Below are positions 8,862-17,076 of a stretch of 64,000 nt of DNA, in pieces. A model generated the notes under the pieces. It saw only the letters and a list, made by a program, of their open reading frames with translations, did no database searches and had not been told where the DNA came from. Origin of the DNA: JAXLXE01 sp046328115 (GTDB taxonomy: Bacteria > Chloroflexota > UBA6077 > JACCZL01); the NCBI GenBank assembly GCA_046328115.1, contig JAXLXE010000003.1:372001-436000 (forward strand), read 5' to 3'. The position numbers were made by a program, and so were the translations under genes. Numbering within the stretch: position 1 is the first letter of the stretch; the number at the start of each line of letters is the position of its first letter.

Positions 8862-9938
8862 CTAGTCCTGGCGAACGGTGAATGGATGCTCCACGACCGC
8901 GTTGTACAGGTAGCCAAGGCGGTTCCACGGCACCGCGTCCGGCTGGCGATTTCCGGCCTCGTCGATAGCCCGAGTCACCAGCCTGTAGCTCCCCGGCGCG
9001 GCATCCCAGCGGATCTCCCAACGGACCCACGCCAGCGGTTCGATTGGCGGACGAAGCGTCGCGGTGCTCCAGGACTTACCCCCGTCCAGGCTGTACTCAA
9101 CCGCCGCGATCCGACCCTTCGGAGACCAGGCAAACCCGCGAATGGTCTGGGGCCCGGCCTTCAGGACCGCATCGATCGGCAGCGCGGCGACGCTCTTGAG
9201 TGGCTGCTCGGTGAGCACCACGGGTTCCGGATAATCCGGCCCTTCCAGGATGTACGTCGTGGTGTTCGTGGCAAGCTTGATCGGCCTGGGGCTGATCTCG
9301 ATGCGGCCAACCCACTTCACGCTCGCCATCCCGATCCAGCCGGGCACGATGGCGCGAACCGGCGCTCCATGATCGGCTGAAAGCGGCGCGCCATTCATCG
9401 CGTAGGCCAGGATCGTAGACGGCCGGCGGGCCACGTCAATCGGGATCGGGCGGCCTCTCTTTCCCTCATCCAGGCTCTCGATCAGCACATCCACCGCGTC
9501 TGCCCGAACACCCGCGAGCTCCAGCACGTCGATCAGCGAGACGCCAGTCCACTCGGCGTTTCCCACGGCTCCAATGTTCCACGGGAGCTGTGCCGCGTCA
9601 ACCGGCTTCCCCTGCACGGCCTCAAAGAAGCTGCGATGGTTACCGGCGCACTCCAGCCACACCACCTGGCTGCGCGAGGGCATAGCGCGAATCTGGTCAA
9701 GGCTAAGCTCCACCGGACGCTCCACCGACTCGCCTTCTATCCTGAGCCGCCATCCGCGGTGGTCGATCGACGGATTGACGTGGCTGCTGCGCACGAAGTG
9801 GAGGGGCGTCGGCGTGATCCACCCGTCTATGTGCTCCAGGGCACTCTCGCAATTGAAAGGCTCCTGCGTCACGATCCGTCGTGGGTCGGCGGTGCCGGGC
9901 GCGGTCGTCTGGGTGGTCGCTGCGCGGGCTTCGGCCAT
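8862..9938 (-). CDS. sulfite oxidase-like molybdopterin oxidoreductase
   Basis: Molybdenum-cofactor enzyme of the sulfite oxidase family, 358 aa, with no heme domain and no visible signal peptide, so probably cytoplasmic. The Moco domain spans roughly 25-230: Cys97 in WLECAGNHR is the molybdenum ligand, with LPWNIGAVGNAEWTGV and MNGAPLSADHGAPVRAIVPGWIGMASVKW following. The C-terminal dimerisation domain (about 240-350) has AWSPKGRIAAVEYSLDGGKSW and VRWEIRWDAAPGSYRLVTRAID. A GAGGGAG site precedes the ATG. It sits in an operon with sulfite-producing CysH and sulfite-consuming Sir, so sulfite detoxification back to sulfate is the likely role. The electron acceptor is unknown. Confidence 0.9.
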   Translation of the reverse strand: MAEARAATTQTTAPGTADPRRIVTQEPFNCESALEHIDGWITPTPLHFVRSSHVNPSIDHRGWRLRIEGESVERPVELSLDQIRAMPSRSQVVWLECAGNHRSFFEAVQGKPVDAAQLPWNIGAVGNAEWTGVSLIDVLELAGVRADAVDVLIESLDEGKRGRPIPIDVARRPSTILAYAMNGAPLSADHGAPVRAIVPGWIGMASVKWVGRIEISPRPIKLATNTTTYILEGPDYPEPVVLTEQPLKSVAALPIDAVLKAGPQTIRGFAWSPKGRIAAVEYSLDGGKSWSTATLRPPIEPLAWVRWEIRWDAAPGSYRLVTRAIDEAGNRQPDAVPWNRLGYLYNAVVEHPFTVRQD

Positions 9939-10114
9939 GTCAGTTGCTCCCTCGTGTCAATCTGGAACGCGCGTGGTGGCGCCAGCTACCGAGCGCACAC
10001 GCCCGCTGACTGTAATGCAGCGCCGGCGCTTGTGGCTCGCGTCGTGCGACTCACGATCCCAAACTGCCTGCCGCGAAACGACACGCGGCCGGGTGGCCCA
10101 GACCACGGCGCCCC

Positions 10115-10363
10115 TCAGGGCGTCGGTGGGCCGGCCTGGGCGTTTCCCAGCGCGATCTGAGCAATGATCAGACGCGCCTCGGCCTCGAAGGCCCGCGGGC
10201 CTACGCCGCCGATCTCCGCCGCCCAGCCCCCTCGAGCCACCGATCGGCGGTAGAACTGATCCGCCAGCCGCTGCACGGCCTGTGCGTGGCCAGCCGCGCC
10301 CCCGAGATTCGCATTGTCCGAGTGGCTGTGGCGACGAACCGCGCGAGAAAACCACCTCTGCAT
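10115..10363 (-). CDS. unknown 82-aa protein in the sulfur operon
   Basis: Not recognised. The product is small and basic at its N-terminus (MQRWFSRAVRRHSHSD), alanine-rich, with no Cys and no membrane helix; the C-terminal half (FEAEARLIIAQIALGNAQ) could be an amphipathic helix. Reality is supported by a strong Shine-Dalgarno GGAGG 6 bases before the ATG and a 15-base gap to the preceding operon gene. A 176-base gap without another gene separates it from sulfite oxidase. It could be an accessory factor for CysH or Sir, but nothing in the sequence shows this. Confidence 0.55.
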   Translation of the reverse strand: MQRWFSRAVRRHSHSDNANLGGAAGHAQAVQRLADQFYRRSVARGGWAAEIGGVGPRAFEAEARLIIAQIALGNAQAGPPTP

Positions 10364-10378
10364 GATCGCCCTCCGGCT

Positions 10379-10879
10379 CTACCCGCCTACCTCTATCTTG
10401 TCGACCTCGGCTCCAGCACCATCGATTTTGAGTGACAGGCGGGCGCGATCCGTCTCAATGAGGATCGTGTGCCGTCCGGGGCCAGACGTCACCGTGACCC
10501 GCTCAAACGTCTGGCCACGCAATGCGGTCAGCGCGGTGTTGACTTCCCGAGCCGCCTCGCGAAGGCCAGCTCCGCGACCGGTTCGATAGAAGAGCTCGGT
10601 GAGCGCCTGCTCCGCCTCGATGCCGTGATACTGCCGGACCCGCCGCGTCTGGAGCAGGAGCTCCAGCATCGCTTCCAGCGAAAAGATCATCAGGGGCGGG
10701 ACGGTACCAGATGCAACCGCCTCGGCCAGGCCCAGATAGCGCTCTCGTGACGATGGGTCGCGCAGGGTCGCGGCGAACGCGGGAACCTCCTGCAACAGGA
10801 CCTCGCGCTGCAACTCGGTGAGCTCGAGCTCCGCTTTGGCGCAGACCGGCAAGGCGGTCACATCAGTGGGAGCGGTCAC
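10379..10879 (-). CDS. unknown 166-aa protein translationally coupled to cysH
   Basis: Not recognised. The GTG at 10879 overlaps the end of cysH by 17 bases and has GGAGGTG about 9 bases upstream, so it is probably coupled to cysH translation. A mainly helical N-terminal part (ELTELQREVLLQEVPAFAATL, ERYLGLAEAVASGTVPPLMIFSLEAMLELLLQ) with one Cys in LPVCAKAE is followed by a helical REAAREVNTALTALRG segment and a C-terminal beta-rich piece (FERVTVTSGPGRHTILIETDRARLSLKIDG). No metal-binding or nucleotide-binding motif is seen. Gene position implies a role in sulfate or sulfite reduction. Confidence 0.7.
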   Translation of the reverse strand: MTAPTDVTALPVCAKAELELTELQREVLLQEVPAFAATLRDPSSRERYLGLAEAVASGTVPPLMIFSLEAMLELLLQTRRVRQYHGIEAEQALTELFYRTGRGAGLREAAREVNTALTALRGQTFERVTVTSGPGRHTILIETDRARLSLKIDGAGAEVDKIEVGG

Positions 10880-11657
10880 CGACCAGCACCTCCAACTCGT
10901 GTTCGAAGCCGCCCGTTTCGATCGCGCAGTGCATGCCGCACTCCTTGGGAGCGTTGGTCTCCCACCACCACCGACCGGAGCGGGCATCCGCCCCCGGCTC
11001 AACCGGTCGCGTGCAGGGCGCACACCCGATGCTCTTGTAGCCCTGGTCATATAGCGAATGGTAGGGGACTTCGTTGTCTCTCACGTAGTCCCAGACCTCT
11101 TCTTCCGTCCAATCCGCAAGCGGATTGACCTTGACGATGCCGCCATGATCGTGGTCCAGCTCGATCTTCTTGATATTGGAGCGGGTAGCCCACTGGTCGC
11201 GGCGGAGCCCGGTGATCCACCCGTCCAGGTCGTACAGCACTTTCACGAGGGGCCTCACCTTTCGCACGTCGCAGCAGGTGAGGCGGAGCGCGACGGACTT
11301 CAGGAACAGATCCTCGCCGTGCTCGGAAACCAGAGAGCGAATCTCTACGGAATCGGGATGGTAGATCTCAACGTTCATGCCGTACCGCTTGCGGACTGCC
11401 TCAATGATCTGGTGAGTCTCGCGCGGCATACGCCCGGTATCAACCGTGAACACCCGCACGTCAGGATTGACGCGCCAGGCCATGTCCAGGATGGCCATGC
11501 CGTCAATCTGGAAGCTCGTGCAAACGGCGATGCGCTCCGGCGCAAACGTCTCCAACGCCCAGCGGATGACCTCTTGCGGCTCCTGGTCGTCGTACTCAAC
11601 GCCGAGCTCGCCGGCCTCCCACTCGTCGAAGACAACCCTCTCGGACTCCACGACCAT
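10863..11657 (-). CDS. cysH: phosphoadenylyl/adenylyl-sulfate reductase with [4Fe-4S] ligands
   Basis: Reduces APS (or PAPS) to sulfite using thioredoxin or similar; 264 aa, cytoplasmic. The PP-loop region starts with AVCTSFQIDGMAILDMAW and VFTVDTGRMPRET. Cys128-Cys129 (LTCCDVRKV) and Cys212/Cys215 (GCAPCTRP) are the four iron-sulfur ligands diagnostic of the APS-reductase type, and Cys240 in KECGMH is the catalytic cysteine. It lies 12 bases after sir and overlaps the next gene, so it is in the middle of the operon. The Fe-S ligands argue for APS as main substrate, although some such enzymes accept both. Confidence 0.95.
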   Translation of the reverse strand: MVVESERVVFDEWEAGELGVEYDDQEPQEVIRWALETFAPERIAVCTSFQIDGMAILDMAWRVNPDVRVFTVDTGRMPRETHQIIEAVRKRYGMNVEIYHPDSVEIRSLVSEHGEDLFLKSVALRLTCCDVRKVRPLVKVLYDLDGWITGLRRDQWATRSNIKKIELDHDHGGIVKVNPLADWTEEEVWDYVRDNEVPYHSLYDQGYKSIGCAPCTRPVEPGADARSGRWWWETNAPKECGMHCAIETGGFEHELEVLVGDRSH

Positions 11658-11669
11658 TGCGGCCCCCTA

Positions 11670-13340
11670 CTATTCACCGGTTGCCAGCGCAACCAGCTCC
11701 TCATCAGATTTGCGCTGGGCGAACGCCTGGAACGATTCCCCATCCTGACGGTCCGCCAGATAGCCTCCGACAAGCCGCTCCACGTACGTCGCGGCCTCTG
11801 CTGCCGGAACGCGCCGCAGCACGGGCCGGCCAATCGTAGGGTTGGCGCCAAGGCCACCCCGCAGATAGATCTCGTAAGCCTCCACCTTCGGGCCGCCCAG
11901 CTCACCCCGCCCGGTTGTGCCCTGGAGCCCGATGTCGCTGACCCAGTGGTGCGCGCACGAATGGGGGCAGCCATCCACCCCCAGCTTGAGTCCCTTCAGC
12001 TCCTGCCCAAACCGCTCCTCCAGGCGGAGCGTGATCTCCTGGAGCTTGGGTTTGGTGTCCGCCACCGCGAAATTGCACAGCGGCTGCCCGGTGCACGCCA
12101 CGCTGGAACCCCGAATCGGATTGAGGTCAAGCGGAAATCCGATCTCCGCCAGCCTGGTCACCACTTCCTGGACCCGCTCGTTGGGGACACCCGTCAAGAT
12201 GAAATTCTGCTGCCTGGTCAGACGGATGTCACCGCCGAATGACTCCGCGAGATCCGCGATCTGCAGCGTCTGCGCACCCGTGACCTGGCCCACGAAGACC
12301 GGCACGCCGATGTACGAGAGCCCAACCTGCTTCTGAGGATGGATGCCCAGGTGCTCCGTCTGGCCAACCGGCACCGGCACCTCGGCAAGGTCCTCGAGCT
12401 GCCTCCCCAGCCGCTGCTCGATCTCGGAACGGACCCGGTCAGCGCCGTAGTCATCCACCAGGAACTTAAGTCTCGCCTTTGCGCGAGACATGCGGTACTT
12501 CAGATCCAGCCGCCAGACGTCCAGAATCGCCCGCGCCACCGACAGCGCTTCCGCCGCCGGGACGAACACGCCTAGATCGCGCGCGATGCGGGGCGTGGAT
12601 GACAGACCGCCGCCAACGCGAACGCTGAACCCATTGCGTATCTGACCGTTCGCGCCCGCCTGGCGAGTCCCGATGAAAACTATGCAGTTGATCTCTGGCG
12701 CGTTGCACTGGTGTACGCACGTCGACATGGTGATCTTGTGCTTGCGCGGGAGGTCCAGATACTCGTCGTGCTCGATGAAATGGTTGACCATCTCCGTCAT
12801 GTACGGTCGGCAATCAAACAGCTCGGCTGAGTCGATGCCCGCCAGCGGGCAACCGGTCACGTTGCGTACGGTGTCGCCGCAGCCGCCCACGGAGGTGAGG
12901 CCCACACTCGCAAGCGTGTCGAACACATCAGGCAGGTCCTTGATCCGGATCCAGTGGATCTGAACCGTCTGACGCGTGGACAGCTCCGTGTAGTCCCGGC
13001 CGTATCTCTGAGCGAGCTGGCCAAGCGCGCGGTACTGAGCAGGGCTCAAGATCCCGCCCGGGATCTTGCAGCGCAACATCATGTAGCCGGTCTTGGGCTT
13101 GTCGTGATAGAGCCCGTACCACTGGAAGCGGACCATGTCCTCTTCCGTGATGTCCAGGTAGTTGCGTTCGCCCAGCTCCGCAATCTCGTCGATGATCCGC
13201 AGCGGCGCCTTCTCGCGCTTGAGACGCTCGATGTTGTTCCGCTTGAGAACCAGATCCCAATCTGGCGCGGAGCGCGGCGCAAGGGCCGGCCGCTCAGATG
13301 ACCGCGTGGCTGGACCGAGATGTTCTTCCGTGGTGCTCAT
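11670..13340 (-). CDS. sir: ferredoxin-dependent sulfite (nitrite) reductase
   Basis: Six-electron reductase with siroheme and [4Fe-4S]; 556 aa from ATG 13340, which has GGGGAG upstream; longer readings run into the regulatory region. Two ferrodoxin-like/NirD halves are visible. The Fe-S/siroheme ligands are Cys416-X5-Cys422 (ACTGQPLC) and Cys458-X3-Cys462 (GCPHSC). Position next to cysH and APS kinase makes sulfite the likely substrate rather than nitrite. First gene of the operon sir-cysH-unknown-unknown-sulfite oxidase-cysC, reading away from the palindrome at 13399-13427. No siroheme synthesis gene is in the window. Confidence 0.93.
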   Translation of the reverse strand: MSTTEEHLGPATRSSERPALAPRSAPDWDLVLKRNNIERLKREKAPLRIIDEIAELGERNYLDITEEDMVRFQWYGLYHDKPKTGYMMLRCKIPGGILSPAQYRALGQLAQRYGRDYTELSTRQTVQIHWIRIKDLPDVFDTLASVGLTSVGGCGDTVRNVTGCPLAGIDSAELFDCRPYMTEMVNHFIEHDEYLDLPRKHKITMSTCVHQCNAPEINCIVFIGTRQAGANGQIRNGFSVRVGGGLSSTPRIARDLGVFVPAAEALSVARAILDVWRLDLKYRMSRAKARLKFLVDDYGADRVRSEIEQRLGRQLEDLAEVPVPVGQTEHLGIHPQKQVGLSYIGVPVFVGQVTGAQTLQIADLAESFGGDIRLTRQQNFILTGVPNERVQEVVTRLAEIGFPLDLNPIRGSSVACTGQPLCNFAVADTKPKLQEITLRLEERFGQELKGLKLGVDGCPHSCAHHWVSDIGLQGTTGRGELGGPKVEAYEIYLRGGLGANPTIGRPVLRRVPAAEAATYVERLVGGYLADRQDGESFQAFAQRKSDEELVALATGE

Positions 13341-13398
13341 GTCAACACGCTCCCCAACCACCGTCTCTTCGCGCAAAGCGCGCGGCGCCGGCACACCG

Positions 13399-13427
13399 CA
13401 GTCTATTTCGATAATTCCGATAGACTG
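13399..13427. promoter_or_regulatory. 29-bp palindromic operator between divergent sulfur genes
   Basis: CAGTCTAT (13399-13406) and ATAGACTG (13420-13427) are perfect 8-base inverted repeats separated by 13 A/T-rich bases, 59 bases upstream of sir and 126 bases upstream of the CMD-domain gene. The A/T-rich core stands out in GC-rich surroundings and contains GATAAT (13410-13415), a possible -10 box toward the right. The geometry suits a dimeric regulator such as an Rrf2/CymR-, GntR- or LysR-type protein; none is encoded in the window. Probably controls both directions in response to sulfur supply. Confidence 0.6.
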
Positions 13428-13552
13428 ACTAGAGATTAGACCATGCATCGCTCGGCTGTCAAGAACTCGGCGCGGGCACCCGACGGCCGGCGGCGAGGCG
13501 CGGCACGATGCTATCCTCACGTAATCCTCGCCCACGGTTCGGGATCGAGCAC

Positions 13553-14083
13553 ATGGCCCACCTCCAGCACCCTGACCATCTCGAGCCGCCAGACGTCATC
13601 GACGCACTGGCCGGAGTCGCCGCGGACTCCGCGCTAGCCGACTTGCGGCGCGGGCAAAGTGAAGTGACCCGTGCTGCACAGGCCTCCTTCGCCGCGTTGT
13701 TCGAACCTGACGACCTGGGCACGGTCAGCCGGATTGAGCGCGAGGCCATCGGTCTCAGGGTCGCGGCGTTGACGCCCAACCAGGCGCTGGTTGACTGGCA
13801 CCGCCGTCGCCTCACCGACCTGGGCACGGACCAGTCACTCATCGATGCGGCCTGTCAGCCGACGGTGCCCGCAGGGGTGCTGCCCGTGCGCCTCCAGGCA
13901 ATCCTTGACCACACTGAGCGTCTGACGCGGGCACCCGGCCAGGCCGGGCCTGAGCACGTCCAGGCGCTCGCCCGAGCGGGGCTGTCGCCTCGTGACATCG
14001 TCACTGTCTCCCAGATCATCGCCTTCCTGAGCTACCAGGTGCGCGTCCTGGCCACGCTCCGCGCGCTCGGGGCCGAGGCCTGA
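13553..14083 (+). CDS. CMD-domain protein, Avi_7170-like
   Basis: A 176-residue relative of the carboxymuconolactone decarboxylase/AhpD fold, in the Avi_7170 group that accompanies an Avi_7169-type partner (here at 19508-20089). Unlike AhpD it has no CxxC peroxidatic pair in the helical core (SRIEREAIGLRVAALTPNQALVDWHRRRL); its only Cys is in DAACQPTV. The C-terminal half (RLQAILDHTERLTRAPGQAGPEHVQALARAGLSPRDIVTVSQIIAFLSYQVRV) is typical. ATG 13553 is preferred to 13508; an extended -10 TGCTATCCT lies at 13509-13517. It is 7 bases before the acyl-CoA dehydrogenase-like gene, and so cotranscribed with it. Exact reaction unknown. Confidence 0.75.
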   Translation: MAHLQHPDHLEPPDVIDALAGVAADSALADLRRGQSEVTRAAQASFAALFEPDDLGTVSRIEREAIGLRVAALTPNQALVDWHRRRLTDLGTDQSLIDAACQPTVPAGVLPVRLQAILDHTERLTRAPGQAGPEHVQALARAGLSPRDIVTVSQIIAFLSYQVRVLATLRALGAEA

Positions 14084-14090
14084 CGCACGC

Positions 14091-15293
14091 GTGAGGACGC
14101 CTCCGGCCAAGCGCAACACCTCCCCCGGTCTTCAGCCGTACGTGAAAACCCCCCGCCAGCGCGAGGTGCTGGCAATGGCAGAGGCGGCCGCCGAAATCGC
14201 GGAGCAGCACGCGGCGCGGCACGATCGGGAGAACACCTTTCCCACCGAGGCTTTCGACAAACTCCGCGAGACCGGCTACCTGGCCTTGACCGTGCCGCGC
14301 GAGTTTGGCGGCGGAGGCGTGGATCCGCTAGAGCTCTGCCTGGCGCAGGAGCGGCTCTCGCAAGCGGACGGTTCCGTTGGCCTGGCATCCACCATGCACC
14401 TCTGCCACGTGGCGCGCCTGGCCACCACGCGCTCCTGGCCGGCGCCGCTCTTCGCGCGCCTCTGCCGGGAGATCGTGCAGGACGGCGCCCTCATCAATTC
14501 GGCGGCCAGCGAGCCTGATCTGGGCAGCCCCAGCCGCGGCGGACTGCCCAGCACCACCGCCGTGCGCTGCCGCGAAGGCTGGCGGCTCAACGGGCACAAG
14601 CGGTGGGCAAGCCTGGCTCCCGTGCTGCGGTACGCCACCGTGCTCGCGGCCATGTCGGACGGCAGCGAACGGCCCAGAAGAGCCAATTTCCTGGTGCCCA
14701 TGGATCATCCGGGCGTCCGCATAGATGCCACCTGGGACAACCTCGGAATGCGGGCCACTGGAAGCCACGACCTGGTGTTGACCGATGTGGTGGTAGATGA
14801 CGAGGCGCTCCTGCCCACTGACGAGTCGCCCGGGGTGGGGGATCCTCGCGGCTGGACCCTGGTGACCGCCGCGGTCTACACCGGCATCGCCATGGCCGCC
14901 CGCGACTTCGCCGTGGAATACGCCCGCGGACGGCGCCCCAGCGGTCAGAGCGGGACATCCGTGGCGGAGTATCCCGCCATCCAGCAGCGAGTGGCGCAGA
15001 TCGACATGCTGATCCTCCAGTCGCGCGCGATCACCTACGGCACCGCCGAGACGTGGGTGGAGCGGCCGGAGCTACGGGAGGAGATTGCCTGGCAGATCGC
15101 CGCCGCGAAGTACCTGGCAACCAACAACGCCATCCACGTGACCGATCTGGCGATGCGCGTAGTGGGCTCCGCCGGTTCCAGCCGGGGGATGGCACTGGAG
15201 CGCCACTTCCGCGACGTGCGAGCCGGACTGGGCAACCCGCCCATGGACGACATCGCGCTATCTTCGATCGGGCAGCACGCGCTGGGGCTGTGA
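14091..15293 (+). CDS. acyl-CoA dehydrogenase-family flavoprotein (SfnB/DszC-like)
   Basis: A 400-residue FAD/FMN-binding enzyme with the acyl-CoA dehydrogenase fold. N-terminal helices include FDKLRETGYLALTVPREFGGGG, the middle domain has NSAASEPDLGSPSRGG and GWRLNGHKRWASLAPVLRY (flavin-binding), then NLGMRATGSHDLVLTDVVV, and the C-terminal helical domain ends VVGSAGSSRGMALERHFRDVRAG. The catalytic Glu of true acyl-CoA dehydrogenases is not evident in the expected place, and GSHDL plus the S-rich N-terminal motif fit flavin-dependent monooxygenases such as SfnB and DszC. With its CMD neighbour it likely attacks organosulfur compounds for sulfur supply. GTG start 7 bases after the previous stop. 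Confidence 0.8.
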   Translation: MRTPPAKRNTSPGLQPYVKTPRQREVLAMAEAAAEIAEQHAARHDRENTFPTEAFDKLRETGYLALTVPREFGGGGVDPLELCLAQERLSQADGSVGLASTMHLCHVARLATTRSWPAPLFARLCREIVQDGALINSAASEPDLGSPSRGGLPSTTAVRCREGWRLNGHKRWASLAPVLRYATVLAAMSDGSERPRRANFLVPMDHPGVRIDATWDNLGMRATGSHDLVLTDVVVDDEALLPTDESPGVGDPRGWTLVTAAVYTGIAMAARDFAVEYARGRRPSGQSGTSVAEYPAIQQRVAQIDMLILQSRAITYGTAETWVERPELREEIAWQIAAAKYLATNNAIHVTDLAMRVVGSAGSSRGMALERHFRDVRAGLGNPPMDDIALSSIGQHALGL

Positions 15294-15318
15294 GGCCGTC
15301 TCGCCGCGCCGGATCGGA

Positions 15319-17013
15319 TCAGCCGGGAAGCGCGAAGTCCTCGATCTCGTATCGGTAGCCCTGCTCGGTCAGAAAGAGCTGCCGCCGGTCCGCGAACGCC
15401 TGGTCTACCGTGTCGTGGCTGACCACCGCGTAGAAGTATGCCTGGCCGCCGTTCGCCTTCGGGCGGAGAATTCGCCCGAGACGCTGGGCCTCCTCCTGGC
15501 GTGAGCCAAACGTGCCGGACACCTCTATCGCCACGTTTGCTTCCGGCAAGTCAATCGCGAAGTTCGCGATCTTGGAAACGACGATGCGGGCAATCTCACC
15601 CCGTCTGAACGCGTCAAACTGCCGCTCGCGCGCCTGATTGCCCGTCTTTCCGGTGACCAGCGGCGCGCCGAGCGCCGAGGCCACCTCGTCCAGTTGATCC
15701 AGGTACTGCCCAATCACCAGGATCCGGTCGTCGGCGTGGCGACTGACAAGGCTGTGGATCGCCGCGATCTTGTCCGGATTCGTGGCTGCCAGGCGGTACT
15801 GTTGGCGGGACTCGGCGGCGGCGTAGGCCATCCGCAGCTCGCGTGGCATCGGGACACGGACCTCCGTGCATACCGCGGGCGCGATCCATCCCTGCCCCTC
15901 GAGCTCTTTCCAGGGCGCCTCGTACTTCTTGGGGCCGATGAGCGAGAACACGTCATCCTCGCGGCCGTCCTCCCGCAGCAGCGTCGCCGTGAGCCCGAGG
16001 CGACGGCGCGACTGGATCTCGGCGGTCGCGCGGAAGACCGGCGCGGGCAACAAATGCACCTCGTCGTAGATGATCAGACCCCAGTCGTGGCGCGAGAAGA
16101 GCTCCAGGTGGGGCATCTCGTCCGAGCCACCCCTTCCGCGAGCTGTCATCACCTGGTACGTGGCCAGCGTGACGGGGCGAATCTCCTTCCGATCGCCGCT
16201 GTACTCGCCCACCAGATCCACCGGGACCGTGGACTTCTCCAGGATCTCGCGCCGCCACTGATTCAGCGCCAGCACGCTCGTGCAGAGGATCAACGTCTGG
16301 GTGGACGCCCGTGCCATCACGCCCAGGCCAATGACTGTCTTGCCAGCGCCGCAGGGCAGCACCAGCACGCCGCTCCCCCCGCGCGGCCCGCCGGCGGACC
16401 AGAATGCCTCCACCGCCGCCTGCTGGTAGCTACGCAGACCAAACGCGCTGCCATCCGCGAGGCAGTCCCTCAGCGAGACCGGCAACGCCGCGCCCGGTGT
16501 GTAGCCGGCCAGGTCCTCCACGGGAAGCCCCGCCTTCAGCAGCGCCTGCTTGAGGCGCCCACGCTCCGACCGCGGGACCAGGCTGAGCCGCGGTGACTCG
16601 GTGGGGCCCAGCATCGGGCTGAGCCGCGCGTTACCGCGCAGTCCGGCCATCAGGTCCTCGTCATCCGTCTCCAGGCCGAGCGCATCCCCGCGGGGGACAA
16701 GGCGGATGCGCCCGTAGCGGGACATCAGATCGCGGATGTCGGTGAGCACGTTCCGGGGAATCGGGTACTTGGAGAACTCCTCGAGCGTCTCCACCACCCA
16801 CTCCGCCGAAACGCCGGCCGAGCACGCGTTCCACAGCGAGAGCGGCGTGAGGGCGTACGAGTGGACGTGTTCAGGGCTCTTGCGCAGCTCCGCGAACGCC
16901 GCCAATCGATCGCGACACACCGGATAGCGCGGGTTGTCTACCTCGAGCAGGAGCGAACGATCGCCCTGGACGATCAACGGACCGTCAGCCTGACGGTGAA
17001 CGGTCACCGACAA
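15319..17013 (-). CDS. XPB/Ssl2-type DNA repair helicase
   Basis: A superfamily 2 DNA translocase of 564 aa related to eukaryotic/archaeal XPB. An N-terminal damage-recognition-like domain precedes the helicase core: Q-motif LRSYQQAAVEAFW, Walker A PCGAGKT with Lys225, motif II YDEVHLLPA, motif III GLTATLLREDGR, motif V and motif VI QRLGRILRPK. The residues RED-like and thumb between core lobes are present as in archaeal XPB. The start is TTG 17013 or GTG 17007. It follows the helicase-associated gene by 63 bases on the same strand, the arrangement seen in actinobacteria. Bacteria lack TFIIH, so the substrate pathway is unsettled; nucleotide excision repair or 3'-5' duplex unwinding is inferred. 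Confidence 0.93.
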   Translation of the reverse strand: MSVTVHRQADGPLIVQGDRSLLLEVDNPRYPVCRDRLAAFAELRKSPEHVHSYALTPLSLWNACSAGVSAEWVVETLEEFSKYPIPRNVLTDIRDLMSRYGRIRLVPRGDALGLETDDEDLMAGLRGNARLSPMLGPTESPRLSLVPRSERGRLKQALLKAGLPVEDLAGYTPGAALPVSLRDCLADGSAFGLRSYQQAAVEAFWSAGGPRGGSGVLVLPCGAGKTVIGLGVMARASTQTLILCTSVLALNQWRREILEKSTVPVDLVGEYSGDRKEIRPVTLATYQVMTARGRGGSDEMPHLELFSRHDWGLIIYDEVHLLPAPVFRATAEIQSRRRLGLTATLLREDGREDDVFSLIGPKKYEAPWKELEGQGWIAPAVCTEVRVPMPRELRMAYAAAESRQQYRLAATNPDKIAAIHSLVSRHADDRILVIGQYLDQLDEVASALGAPLVTGKTGNQARERQFDAFRRGEIARIVVSKIANFAIDLPEANVAIEVSGTFGSRQEEAQRLGRILRPKANGGQAYFYAVVSHDTVDQAFADRRQLFLTEQGYRYEIEDFALPG

Positions 17014-17076
17014 TCGCCACGCACGCGGGCGCCCTCCTGCTGGGCAGCGCGCTCTGACTGAACCCTCACGAGCGAA

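Noticed and set aside
11058..12242. Long plus-strand reading frame (394 codons) opposite cysH and sir
   Set aside because: It is the complementary shadow of two well-supported genes, with Arg/Pro/His-rich composition and no ribosome site or motif.
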